Below, piece after piece: positions 1-11,489 of a stretch of 64,000 bases of DNA. The stretch comes from Bolinopsis microptera (taxonomy: Eukaryota; Ctenophora; Tentaculata; Lobata; Bolinopsidae). Both the position numbers and the translations under genes were made by a program. Below the pieces are notes generated by a model, which was given only the letters and a program-made list of their open reading frames with translations, did no database searches and was not told the DNA's origin. Numbering within the stretch: the stretch's first letter is position 1; each line of letters begins with the position of its first letter. The stretch spans positions 3,865,001 through 3,929,000 of the forward strand of contig NC_087073.1 in NCBI RefSeq assembly GCF_026151205.1. The letters run 5' to 3'.

Positions 1-312
1 TTAAAACCATGCTCTACCCCACTCAATGTGATGATGCTGACCATTTTTATGCCCAAGATGAGCTCTTAGCTCCCATCAGAAGCTGAGATATCATGAAATA
101 AGTGTGATAATTGTTACTCGCGAGAGCGTATAAGGGCGTGGTCACATAACTCATCAACCTTAAGCGTGAGGACTTTGAAACCAGGTTCTACCCCCCTAAA
201 TGTGATGATTCTGATCATTTTCATACCCAAGTTGATCTCCTTTCTCCAATCAGAAGTGGAGATATGTGGGTCTAGATATCGCGAAAGCGCCAAAAAAGGG
301 CGTGGTCAATTG
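1..312. repeat. Diverged tandem duplication of a ~165-bp unit
   Basis: Positions 1-152 and about 170-312 align to each other. Both contain a 'ctctacccc/ttctaccccc' block, then 'atgtgatgatnctgatcatttt', then 'cccaagntgatct' and 'cagaagnngagatat'. A later shared block is 'aagggcgtggtca'. The copies differ by many substitutions, so the duplication is old. No gene is visible, and the 102-residue ORF at 166-474 looks random. Confidence 0.7.
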
Positions 313-1277
313 CGCAAAACTGCCCCATATTCAGAAAGTCTACCCAAGCCAAATTTGTTCCTTAGGGGTCCCTTGAGCCGTTCCAGGTCTCAAACCTCGG
401 GGCGGAAGACGTTTCTACCGGAATATTCTCAGATCCTTGATTATTACATCAAAGAAAGTGCGCTTAAATGGTGACTGTTGTCCATGACCAGATATATTAA
501 GCAGCCCCATAATAACAAACACAGTTACATTATCGTAGGGGTTTCAAACTTCACAGGCGTCCCTTTCCAGCGACTCTGTGAAAGGTAAGATTCTCTGCTT
601 TGTCCTCCTTGCCAGACCGGGGCTAAGGTCTGTCTCTTGAAGATAACCATAGCGCCAACAGAACATACACAGGGCCGAGTAAGAAGAAGTTCTCAACCCA
701 AGCTCAAGTTTGAGGCGGAACATCTGTCGTGAAGAGGGCCACGACAAATACTCCCACACAAAATCATCAACATTTATTTTGTCATTACCTGTACAGGACA
801 TAATAAACAGCACAACAAAACCGATCAGTCAAATATATACAAAACTCGTACATTGTGCCACTTAACAAAGAAGATACATAGTTCAAAGCCTGGAATAAAA
901 CAAATGTGACCTCCACTGCTTAAAACCAGCCACAAAATATTAGCCTACAGGGCCCACACGGGGCTATGCCAAAATTTTAAGTGGGCCAACCACCAAGACT
1001 GCAGACTGAATACAGTAATAAAAATTAAGGATCAGGAATCTCATGATATCAAAAATAGTCAGGACACAACCGACTGCGGCACCTTCATATATGCTTCATC
1101 TATGCTTGCTAAGGGTCGTGCCCTCCTGTCTCACCAGGATGGATTTGTCAATTCAATTCATATCAATCAGACATATATCAAGTCTAGCTTTATATCAGTT
1201 GTATTGGATAGTCATTTATTAGATTGACCGAGATTAATGAGGATGCCATTTGGACATCCGACCAACCTGGTCCTTTA

Positions 1278-1355
1278 TCTGGGGACCTCAGGCTATAATG
1301 TTCGTAAACATAGAGATTCGGCGGAATGACATGCCGATCGCAGCCCAGTGGCAGT
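1278..1355 (+). repeat. Dispersed repeat A, copy 1
   Basis: It begins at 'ctggggacctcaggctat' and includes 'gattcggcggaatgaca' followed by a 'cagcccagt' end. Two more copies in the same orientation lie at 32792-32884 and 62176-62256, which is direct evidence of a dispersed family of about 80-90 bp. No coding capacity. It may be part of a short non-autonomous element. Confidence 0.75.
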
Positions 1356-1497
1356 AACCTGGTCCTTTACTATACATCCGAGAAACGAGAAGAAAGGAAA
1401 GTATCAAAATTGGGTGCAAAGCTTGACGGATGTTACTCGTCTAAATTTCTTCGAATTAGCGCGCGCCGCTTTCTTCTCGAAATGTGGCAAGTGCTTT

Positions 1498-1562
1498 AAC
1501 GGGTGATACTCGTAAAACATTTGGCGCGCGTCCTGGTAGGTTATAAACCTACAACAAGTGCT
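1498..1562 (+). repeat. Dispersed repeat C, copy 1
   Basis: Shared words are 'aacgggtgatactcgt', 'ggcgcgcgtcctggt' and the palindrome 'taggttataaaccta'. The family recurs at 17420-17485 and 17757-17850. The internal palindrome could form a small hairpin. Confidence 0.65.
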
Positions 1563-2049
1563 ACAAAGTAGCGCGCCGGGCCAAACCATTTACAATGGTC
1601 AAGTGCAAAGCTCATAATAAAGTTTATTGACGATGTCAACCCTTTTAGAATCTAGATCCTTGCTTTGTGAATTAACAGAACAACGATGCGAAGTAAGAAT
1701 GAAAGTTTTCGCGGCGCGTAGAAGCGGCGAAATCCTCTAAATAATAAAGCGAATTATTTTATTGTTTATTGAAAATTTCTTGTTTCATTGAAAAAGAGTT
1801 GAAGAATAATATGCTCATATGATATAATAAATTTAATTAAAGCAACAACAAACAAGCAAAACTTCTAAGATCGTCATTGCTTTACCTGGGGACATTCACC
1901 TAGTCATGAGTCTACGCGTACTGCGTGACGCGCTTGTTTCACAAGTTGAATAGCTTTGAGCTAGTGCTCCTGTGCCGCCTTCGGCGGTCGCGCGCTACTG
2001 CAAGCGAGAGGGCTCTGGTTAGAGCAATTCGAAACCCTAAGTACCCTCT

Positions 2050-2500
2050 AATCTGATCCTAACCCTAACCCAATCCTTAACAAAAGCATATGCTGAAACC
2101 CTAACGAGAAATTAGACTAACTTCCTTATATAACGGTCATATCACGTGATCGAGACAGTTTTTCGCCAATTATATCTCGTCAGGGAGCATTTTAACCCTA
2201 TGTCATGGGGGGCGCTCCTACTGAATCGCTCGCCCAAATTTTAAGAAAATTCTTGTGAAAAGGCCCTTTGGGTGTGAAATTGATCTGAATCGGTGTATTT
2301 TTGGACGCTGATTCCGAATCACCCCACATGACGTAGGGTAAAAATGCTTAACTTCCACGGAGAGTTATGGGCAAAAACCGTTTTGGTCACGTGACAGGCT
2401 AGTAAAACATGAATTCGATTGTTAAGGGCTCGGGTTAGGGTTAGGGTTGTGGTAAGGGTTATGGTTAGCTTCGGGGTTAGGGTTGGGATTAGGGTTTATG
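2050..2500. mobile_element. Fold-back (long inverted repeat) element with telomere-like outer ends
   Basis: The left arm (about 2055-2210) and right arm (about 2325-2497) are imperfect reverse complements. Each runs from a telomere-like block (left 'cctaaccctaaccc', right 'gggttagggttaggg'), through 'tcacgtga', then a 'cggtttttgcc / cagtttttcgcc' segment, to 'accctangtcatg'. The central part carries 'gctcgcccaaattttaagaa', which returns inverted near 12.1 kb. No ORF, so it is probably a non-autonomous fold-back or MITE-like element. Confidence 0.6.
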
Positions 2501-5500
2501 TAAAACCGTTTTGTACGGCTGCAAAACCATAAAAACCAAAGTCACGTGAAATTTTTGGGCGAGCGAATTAGTAAAAGCCCCTACAATGAGCATCCGCAGT
2601 ATTTTCAATTTTTTCAGGGCGAGTCGGGCTAGTCCATTAACAATGGACACCGCCCAGTAAAATATTACAAAATACTGAATATACTGATTACCATCCATTC
2701 TATTCAATCAAATTACATTCATGAATCGAATCACCAATTATTAATTATTCCGTCCAAATCTGTGAAATTTCAGTGCAGGAAATATCATCTTCAATAGTTG
2801 AAAATGAAACAATAATAAAACAATATGATTTTCTATTTTGTAATTCCTATTTCAGGGAATAAAACGTCCAGCTTATATTGATTTGCAATTGTATCTCATC
2901 ATCCATATTCAACTAATTAATTTTTATCTGGAATGTGGAAAGAAACTCCGTCAAAGCCATAAGCTATGAGCAGGAACCCATATAACCCTAAAACATAAAA
3001 TGGTGTCAAGACTCAAGAGACTAAAATAATTATTACCTATTCAATTCGCGTCATTGACACCACTTGGGAGTCCAAATTTTGGGCCAAATGCTGATTTGGA
3101 GGCCATTAAAGAATTTGACCCAGTCAAAAAAGTTTCATGATTTGTATATTTTATATTATATATATATATTATTAATATTATTATACTGTTTTTGCGGAAA
3201 GTCGCGTTAAAGTTGATGCCGTCAGTAAAATGGCACGGATAAACATATATCGTTTCGCTTTATAATTACTAGCAGGAACCCGTATAACCATGTGATTGAG
3301 AAGCAATAAATGAAGGAAATTAAGGATTGTGGACTGAAATACTTTGTAACCAAATCCACAACAAATTTAATTACTACCAGTAGTACGTGTTTTCATCCCA
3401 CCAGAGATCACTTTTCTGTTCGAAAATTTTTGAATCACTGCTTCAGTAATTTCAGTGAGAGACTGTTCACGAATCAGTAATTCGTAATCAGTCGAGCGTG
3501 GGATTCACGATTTCCTAGTTATAATTTCGCAAGTTATCATGGGTTATCATGGCCGGCTTATTCTCATGCTGTGTTACTGTATTATTAGCAGCGGATTTCT
3601 TTACAATGATGTGACTACAACGAAGTATGTTAGTATGTTAGAAGATTATATTTATCTGTGTATTGTGGAAAAAAATAGTATAGTTGCAGAGTTTTGATCA
3701 CCAGCGTGCACGATAGTGAATAATATAAACGCAAATGACTTATTTGTCTACAGTGTTCATACTTCAGACCGTACAGAATTTATTGGGGCCTGTTTTAGAT
3801 CTTAATCAGACATTAGTCAGATTTGTCCATTTCAATTCATCAGTGTCGTAAAGTTTATTTATAGAACTACTATTAATAAACTTCAAAGATTCAGTAATTT
3901 ATGTTTGTTTAAAAGACTGTATTTTTATAAATAAAGGTGAGCGACATGCTATTATTATAAGGCGGATGATGATTAAAAACTTGAAAAATCTGAAATATTA
4001 GTAGGGTGGAACTTTAGTCGGAGGTTGGAGGTGATGCTTAGATAAAATTAGGCACACGGCTTCGTAATGTCGAAACACCAAATGTCGAATAACTGAACAG
4101 TAAGGCAGTAAGCAAATGCTGGACTTTGATATAACCATTAGTCTATTTTCTTCGTTCCAGGTTTTTAATTTAATCACTTCCTTTAACACGAGGATCTAGG
4201 CTATGTTGCACGTTTAACACGTACCAATCTTCTAAACAATAATGATGAAATCTTTGCTTTTTGACTTGAGTTCTGAATATATTGTCGTGAGATGATTAGA
4301 CTGATTGAGGAAAGCTCCGAACAATGCTACCAGCGAAAATGTTGAATCTAATAGGTCACATACATGTTCAGCAAGTCTAAGAAGGTCTTCCGTGTTATGA
4401 ACCAATTAAACATCTTTATGCCAATATAAGTGAAGTTCGTGCCGCAAGGAAGGCTATTCATGGCTTCTAAAAGAATGCATCGACTAAATTTGTCCAGAAT
4501 CCCTAAAGTGGGATATAAAACAGGTAGTTTTACTCCTAGATCACAACTCTTATCAGTTTTCACGCTCTTTTTCTACTGGTAATGCATTTAAATAATTAGG
4601 GTACACGGATACCAAATCTCCTCCACTTTCATTGCCATCACGGAAATAGATTGTTTTAGGATCTAGATATTCAATTCGTCTACGATAACCCTCTGTGAAA
4701 GTCTAAGGAACTTGCGTTGCCCTATTTTGCAACTTAAACTGCTGTAATAATATCACTGCTATATAATCTAATTTGGAGATAAATCGGTTTAATTCCTTTA
4801 CCCGTAGAGAGAGAGCTCGATATGCACTGGCTGTGTTTGCTGAATCTGCACACTGCACAAGACGCAATTTTACACGCCCGATCATGGATCATTTCGTGAC
4901 GTGGTTATATGCATTACAGCATTTGCATGCTCCGTGATTTGCAGCATCACATTTCTCTGCGTGTTTCGGTGATTTTGTCTTATATTAACAGACCATTATG
5001 TAATCCTTCCTTAATCTCCAAAAACCTATGCTTTACCTTATGTCACGTCAGTGGCATTCTCTTGCCTGATGGGATATGTTGTAATATACCTTCCTTTCTG
5101 CACACTTTCGACCATGATTTATTGCTGAATTAATAGATATAGACTAGTGGTAACATGATATTCCACGACTTCGGATGACTGATCGATAATAATTCCGTTT
5201 CCGTCGTTCTACTGCAAAAGGGCATCCTAGCCCTGACCCCTTCGTAATTTACCGTTTCAGTTGGTCCCAACTCTTACAGTCTTAGATCGTTTTCAATTGA
5301 TACCTAGCGCCCCAGCACTAACGACAGGTTCAATTCAGATCCTGATACCTAGGAATGTTATAAATTTGTCATGTCATGCAGTTGACAGTAGAAAATGTTT
5401 TAGTGTACTTTTTGACATTTTAACTCGTAGTATTAATACTATTTGTAGCTTTATTCGCAGTATTACTCGTGTTCTTAATACAATTTTTAGGGATGGTCTG

Positions 5501-5984
5501 TATCCACGCGTTCACGCTCACATTGTAAGTAAAATGCTGCTCATTCTTTGAAATTCAGTTAATCGTAATTAATACTTTGAAATTCAGTACTACTTTGAAA
5601 TTCAGGTAATCGTAATTAGTCTTTTTCCTTTAATTTGATTCTCTTGCATTGTTATCAGCCGAGACAAAAGGTAGCTGAAATATAGGAGTCGTGTCTGGAA
5701 TGAAAAACGAACTAAATCGAATTTTGCATTTAATCCATGATCATGGCCAGCAAAATTTTGGCAAGAAATACGCTGTAAATATTTCCGTGCTTCTTCTAAG
5801 CTCAACGATCCCGCACGATACTTTGACTATTCATAATAACAGTAGACAAAAAATTGGTTTCCAATTCCATGACAATCTGGTCATTGCTAATTTATGGATT
5901 TTAATTTTTGGAAGACCTTTTTTGTGAAACATAAAAGACACCGTCTTTTGTGCAATAAGAAAATTAGATTTAAAAAAAATTAGA
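2501..5984. other. Intergenic, AT-rich, no gene seen
   Basis: I found no ORF with recognisable domains, no exon chain and no RNA gene. The largest ORFs (such as 5261-5551 on the plus strand) show no family motif and no convincing partner exons. Confidence 0.45.
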
Positions 5985-6443
5985 ATTAGATTTCCATGTC
6001 TTTCAGTCTACTTGAATTAACCTGCAATTCTAGAAATCCTACTATTTTTACAATTAATTTTATAACCATGGAATGTATCCGCTCTGGACCCAATGAAATC
6101 ATTGTTCAATCAATGATCACCTCGCACTCAAGATTTGAAGAAAACAAAGATCTTTCTCTGTGGTACTTGAAATAACCCTATTAGTATTATTCCAATTTTA
6201 GAAAAGTTATTGGCCACTTGTCAAAAACAGACGAAAACACCCTTTCCGCAAGAAGAAAAATATATTTCCATGTCTACTACTAAACCTGCAATTCTTGGAA
6301 TCATAATATTTTCATAACTTTTAAAAACATGGTATTTACCCGCTCTGTGCCCAATGACGACATTGTTCAATCATTGTTCACATCACGCAGTCACGCTCCA
6401 GATTTTAAGTAAACAAAGATTTTTCTCTGTACTGGAAATAAAC
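5985..6443. repeat. Diverged ~190-bp tandem duplication upstream of the ShKT/sushi gene
   Basis: Segments at about 5985-6178 and 6255-6443 align end to end. Shared blocks include 'atttccatgtct', 'aacctgcaattct', 'acccgctctgngcccaatga', 'cattgttcaatca' and 'aacaaagatntttctctgt'. It lies just 5' of the first exon found for the ShKT/sushi gene and could be part of its regulatory region, though nothing shows that. Confidence 0.7.
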
Positions 6444-6566
6444 CCGGTTTTCCTTGGAAATTCTGATTCCTATAATTCTACCTAGTTTAATCACCTCACA
6501 ATTCCTAATAATATGACGGCTAACCCCTAACTCCCGATACTGCCCAGCTAAATCTCTCCTCATCAG

Positions 6567-8570
6567 GTTGGCATGCCTGGTGGTGTTGGTTGTATCGGAC
6601 GAGTCTTGTACTGATCTCTACCCGAGAAGCTGCAAGAAATGGGAGAAAAAGGGCTTCTGTGAAATTGAAAAACACAGACCAGCATTGCGGGAGAAGTGCA
6701 GGAGGACCTGCAACTTTTGTGCAGGTGATATTTCTTTTAGCGAGCAAGATTATGCCTAGTGAGCTTTATATTAGCACGGCGCTTTTCTATTTTCTTCTCA
6801 AATCTTTAAAAAATGATAACGATGTTAATAAGGTGACGATGGTAAGACGTAAAAACATTTTCAGTTTCCAGATGTTTTGATCTGGTGAAGACAGATAAGT
6901 GTGAAGAGTGGCTGAACCTGGGTCTCTGTGAGGAGGGAAAAGTTAGTGAGATGTGTTCCATGACTTGCGGATCTTGCAGTTCTGACGATGACCAAAGTAA
7001 GTGAAAATTATCAATACATAAACTGCCAGTATATCCGGAAAAGAAACCTTTTCAGGTTACAAGCCCCTGTCATAGAACTTTCTATGTCGAAATAAAATAT
7101 TTTACCCAGTCTTCCGGGTTTCGAATCCATGGAATTTTAGGGAACCCCCTTTATCTGAAGCCAACTCGAGCCAAGGGTACCTATTTTTAGTCAGTGACTA
7201 TTACAAGGACTGATTTATGTTTCATACAAGTCTGCACAGTGCACACCCCGCTTGCAGATTCGATAATACATTACTTTATTCGATTATTGTAACCCCAAAT
7301 TTCGTTACAGAGTGCCCGACCCTATCGATCAGAAACGGTCGTTTTCCTTCTATAGAAGAAGCATATTCAAAGCAGAAGGGCAACTTACGTGTTGATATAA
7401 GTGGAGTAATCACAGCCGGTGAGAACAAATTCCCTCTGAAATAATCGTGAACTTTGATTAGAAAGTTTATTCTTTCGTCGTTCCATCGTCTAAAACTTAT
7501 CCGTTTCTTTAAAAATAGAAAAACATGAGGACTCTTGACTCAATGTGATTTAATTGTGTATTGTAGAACTTAGATATCCGCATAGATTAACTGAGTCAAA
7601 AAGTTGGTGTTACATTGACAGTCATAAGACTTGCCGTAAGAAAGTTCTCATCATGAAACTCACGCAGGAACTGAGGTTCGGATAGAGTGTGACACCGGAT
7701 TCCAACTGATGGGAAGTAGCCAAGTTCAGTGCCTTGAGAACGGCCAATATGACGGAGAACTTGGTGTTTGCATCAGGGATAGTGGGTGAAACTTAATTTC
7801 ACTTTGATTTGTTCCGTTTTCATATGATTGCCCACTTTATTGGTCACTGTTTCGATTTTATATAGTTGGAACTGAGCCAGCCCTTCAGAGGGCATCTCAG
7901 TTCTCACGTCAGATTGAAATTTCATATTCCGATTTCGTCCCGGGTTCTCATGGCACTCATCGATCATTCACTTATCAGTAATGTATCTGAAATATCCTTG
8001 CAAGTTTCAAATACCGTTAATATTACAGACGAATGCGAAGTGCCTACCTACGGACATACATACAACAAGTTGGACAGATACTTCCTTGTCAGTGAGCCTA
8101 TGGGTCTTGAAAAGAACACAGTTTCTCCTGGAACCTACGCTATCTTGGTAATTTGTTACTTTCGATCCTATCAGTAATACATTATACAATATACATTATA
8201 CAACCATCTCAAGCATGCTTCTATCATTTCATTTTTTATTTGAGGAATATCTTATTACAGTTGAAAATAAATGTAACCTGTCGATAACTGCTTATTTGGA
8301 TATATTGGTTTCTTTACCCATCGGTTATAGTTAAAGATATCCATATTTATTGATTGACCGTATAATTTAAAGTATGTTTTATTAATTTAAATTATAATTT
8401 AATAGGTTTGTCAGAACGGACGAAAACAACAGAGTTTCTGCTCAAGTTTTGGAACCTGGTTGCCTCCTATCAGGGACTGTGACGACGAATCCGCGGAATG
8501 GAGTCGTTGGTACGAGCTGAATACAATCAGCAAGCGTCATCACCTGGCCGGATCTATGGATATGGAGTAG
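6567..8570 (+). CDS. Secreted protein with two ShKT domains and sushi (CCP) modules; first exon not found
   Basis: Exons I can support: 6567-6724, 6865-6996, 7311-7418, 7668 to about 7786, 8029-8147 and 8406-8570 (TAG). Exon 1 as seen starts after an acceptor and opens with a hydrophobic run, so the signal peptide probably begins in an unseen upstream exon. Exons 1 and 2 each carry a six-cysteine ShKT module. Exons 3-4 and 5-6 look like two sushi domains, with cysteines, a 'CDTGFQ'-type strand and closing Cys residues. The ShKT modules lack the Lys-Tyr pair typical of potassium-channel blockers, so an extracellular adhesion or protease-associated role is more likely than a toxin. The donor near 7785 is one base out of phase with the next acceptor, suggesting an assembly indel or an unusual site. 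Function is inferred from domains only. Confidence 0.72.
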
Positions 8571-10860
8571 GGAACCCAATACAGGATACAGGATACAGGA
8601 TACACCGGAGTAGTTATGGTCGGATGGAGTAGGTAACAACTCCAGTTTCTGAGCGATCTGAATTTCTTTTTATGCCTCGAATAGTGCTAAGCGATCTTTG
8701 CTTAAAAGTGCTACATAACCCAAATAACTATAAGCAAAGAAGTGTAAAAATTAAACCTCGAATATACAGTTGATCAAAGAATGAGAAATAAAGATATTAT
8801 TAAGCGTAATGTATAAGTGGAAAGTTATAAAATTAAAACGTCATTCATTATTTAAACAACTCTTCAATCTAGTTTATTTAGCAAATTCCCAATAATAAAT
8901 TGTAGTGACTGACTCTCAGACATAGATGATAATCTAGAGATTTATTAGTGCTTTTTTATTATTCCTGTTTTTACTTTGTTATATCTTCTAAGTCGACCCC
9001 TTGCAATTTTTGATACGATGATTCTTGACTTGAAAGTTGATGATACATTTAAATTTGAGCCATTATTGTTATTTAAATCTTGCGTTAAATATTTTTATTG
9101 TAAAATATGGGATTCTATCTGATGACATTGATGTATGATTATGCTATATTTTCTTTTTTATTCTATGAATGTTACCGTTTCAATCTCAATGTGAATATGA
9201 GACGCCTAATGCACCGGAAAAAGATTTGCTATGAAATTTGCAAAGGCAGCTCGTGAGGGCGTCCGGCCGGTGACACCCTAAAAGTACGACCTGATCACCT
9301 GATGTCTGAAGAAAAGAAAATTGTTTGCTTTAGTGAATTAGTGGTGAGGCTCTTTTCTTTACTTTTCAGTATTTTGCTTGTTAAACTTACAGTCCGTATC
9401 TAGTTTTGCTTTACTTAGTTATTTTAGTATTGTACATAGTTGAATGCTTAATTTCATAAGCTTTAAACACGCAAATTTGCCTAAATAGAGAAGCTGCAAA
9501 AATTAAAATGTCTATGCCGTTTTAAGCGGGTTTCAGCATCAAAAGTAGCCGGCTTCACCTATCGGTGGGTACCTCCGGTGGATGAGGGGCCTGCCCCCGA
9601 ACCCCCTGGGTTCATCAACCAGACGCCTAGTAAACACTTAGCCTGGTCTCACAAGCACATACACACTAATTTCAGGGCTTTTCTAGCTAAGTGTAGTTGT
9701 ACTTCAGTACAACTGCAAAGTACATATGACCAGATTATAATAAGGTTTTAATATCGTATTTTTAATTTGAGCTACTGGGTTCAGTTATACTTATATCTAC
9801 AGCACCCCTTGAAATTATACTTTGTTTTTGCAGCAAATATTATATTTGCACAGTTTAGTTCATCTGCAGACCGACATTATTTCGGCTATATTGAGAGGCA
9901 GTAAAATTAGCGGGCTCTGATAAATGGCAATTATTCTGACTTGGCAACTCTAGAATATTGTGGACATGGATAGACTAACTAAAATCAAATTGATCGATTC
10001 TGGGAATATTTTGCAGGGATAACAAGAAAAGAACAAAATGTATTAATCCTACCAATATTTCATGTTGTCTCTCCCTGATAATAATGATAACGAGGTGGTT
10101 TTATTCGAATAATCATCTATTTACAATACGCTGATTTTCCTGGAAAAAGTCTTTTAATTTTATCAATGTTATTTTACTTTGAAACTGCAAACAACTACGC
10201 AGTCTGGAAGAAAAATTGGGTAGAATTTTGCAATATATAATGGTAGGTAGAATTCGGTGGATTTTCAAAATTGTTTGTGAAAATAAATTAACAATGACAG
10301 GTAAAAAAGTGGCGGGTTAAATTTGGCGGATTTTCGAAAAATCCACCATATTTTGACCCGCTATTATTAATATTTTTACCCGCCACAATATTACCCGCCA
10401 TAAATATACGAACTAAATTTTCTCAATTTTAATCTATTAAAAGGATTGCGATCCAGCTTGACAAGTTGTTCATTTACTATAATACTAATAGTGTTATTCA
10501 TTTGCTAATATTAATAACGTCCGCCAAAACGAAACAACGGGAGCAATTCTTTGCGGGGGAGGGGGATGGGGGGATGATCCACCCAAGATTTTTGGTCAAA
10601 GATTTTCTTTGTTGTTTACTACAAATAATAACTTATATCAGATATCTATAAATATCTCCGGGATTTCGACGCGGGATCATATTATCACTCAGCCCGGCCC
10701 GCTGTTAGATAAACATCTCAAGGTGATATCATCCCGCCCCGGAAATTTGTATAAACCCGGCCCGCTTTTTAGTCGTAACTGATGTTTATCATTCAATTCT
10801 CCGACTTACAATAATCAATGATACTGCTGATTAGAACTCGATAATAGTAGAACAGTTAGA
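8571..10860. other. Intergenic, no gene seen
   Basis: AT-rich with scattered short repeats. A small imperfect fold-back at about 10300-10385 pairs 'gtggcgggttaaatttggcg' with a downstream complement. No ORF has family features. Confidence 0.45.
10300..10385. repeat. Short imperfect inverted repeat (fold-back)
   Basis: Arms of about 38 bp meet at 'ggattttcgaaaaatcc'. The outer arm carries 'ggtaaaaa' and the matching 'tttttacc'. It resembles a tiny MITE remnant. No coding capacity. Confidence 0.5.
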
Positions 10861-10868
10861 CGCGCGAT

Positions 10869-10952
10869 CACGTGGGCGCGTCACGTGCGTACCACGTGCC
10901 ACCAATAGCATACGCCGAGTCTATACCACGTGACACGAAAGCGCACCACGTG
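10869..10952. promoter_or_regulatory. Cluster of five CACGTG palindromes (E-box type)
   Basis: CACGTG occurs at 10869, 10882, 10893, 10927 and 10947, five times in 84 bp, with a CCAAT at about 10902. CACGTG is the core site of bHLH-ZIP factors such as MYC/MAX, USF and MITF/TFE. A short ORF starts 208 bp downstream (11160). The cluster could be a promoter or a local repeat, and no transcript evidence is available. Confidence 0.5.
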
Positions 10953-11159
10953 ATATGAAACATCGTAACCGTCCACTTCTTTTACACGCAAATTCCTGGG
11001 AACGTTGCCAAAGCAGCTAATTCTTGGAATTTCTCCAACGCGTGGCGTGAGAAGTTGGCGACTAGCCAGCTACCCTTGTCCGTGCCCTAAAAATAGTATT
11101 GTTTTGCTTGCTCTCCTTCCAGCTCTTGTTCCTGCTAACGTTCAAGCTATTGCTCCACT

Positions 11160-11273
11160 ATGACAGATCGGTTTGACATTCAGATTGATGAACTGCTTTC
11201 CAATCGTGTTCCGGACAGTACAGTTAGAGTCAACAACTGGGCTCTAAACAAATTTAATTCTTCTAAAGTATAA
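11160..11273 (+). pseudogene. Short ORF resembling the N-terminus of a Crypton-derived DNA-binding protein
   Basis: A 37-codon ORF has the pattern ELLSN-VP-ST----NWAL--F. This resembles the start of the Crypton-type tyrosine recombinase domain found in KCTD1/ZMYM/QRICH1-like proteins ('NxWAxxxFxxW'). It ends at TAA exactly where a stem-loop-rich insertion (about 11275-11489) begins, so the insertion may have cut a longer gene. Homology is by eye and weak. Confidence 0.3.
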
Positions 11274-11274
11274 A

Positions 11275-11489
11275 TCCCTTGTCGAAATCGCCGGAGATAA
11301 TTATAATCCATAAACACTTCACGCTCAGGGCTAAATAAATGTAATCCCTCAGCTGGCGCTTCGGGATTACATATTAACACAAAACTCGTGCGCTGCGCGC
11401 ACTCGTATGTGTTTATCAGATCATCCCGCTAGCGCGGGATGATCTATTATATAAACCCTTTGCGTGGCGGGTTTATGTTATTATAATTA
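11275..11489. mobile_element. Insertion made of four consecutive stem-loops
   Basis: Perfect or near-perfect hairpins follow each other: 11340-11371 (TGTAATCCC stem), 11376-11413 (AACACA outer stem, GTGCGC inner stem), 11418-11445 (12-bp stem AGATCATCCCGC, loop TAGC) and 11451-11476 (ATAAACCC stem). Related words ('ggatttcgacg', 'atcatcccgc', 'tataaacccggcccgc') occur at about 10655-10775, suggesting a family. Confidence 0.55.

Larger units (their letters stand above)
475..2040. other. Intergenic, repeat-bearing, no gene seen
   Basis: Short ORFs on both strands resemble no family I recognise. The stretch holds one copy each of two dispersed repeats listed separately (about 1278-1355 and 1498-1562). 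A third segment (about 1886-1950) reappears inverted at 33128-33178. Confidence 0.5.

Noticed and set aside
2058-2497. True telomere or subtelomere
   Set aside because: The TTAGGG-type words are only two or three units long, face opposite ways and belong to a fold-back repeat; genes continue on the right and nothing shows a chromosome end.
6567-6996. Reading the ShKT exons as a potassium-channel toxin
   Set aside because: The diagnostic Lys-Tyr pair is missing and the domains are joined to sushi modules; ShKT domains are common in non-toxic secreted proteins.
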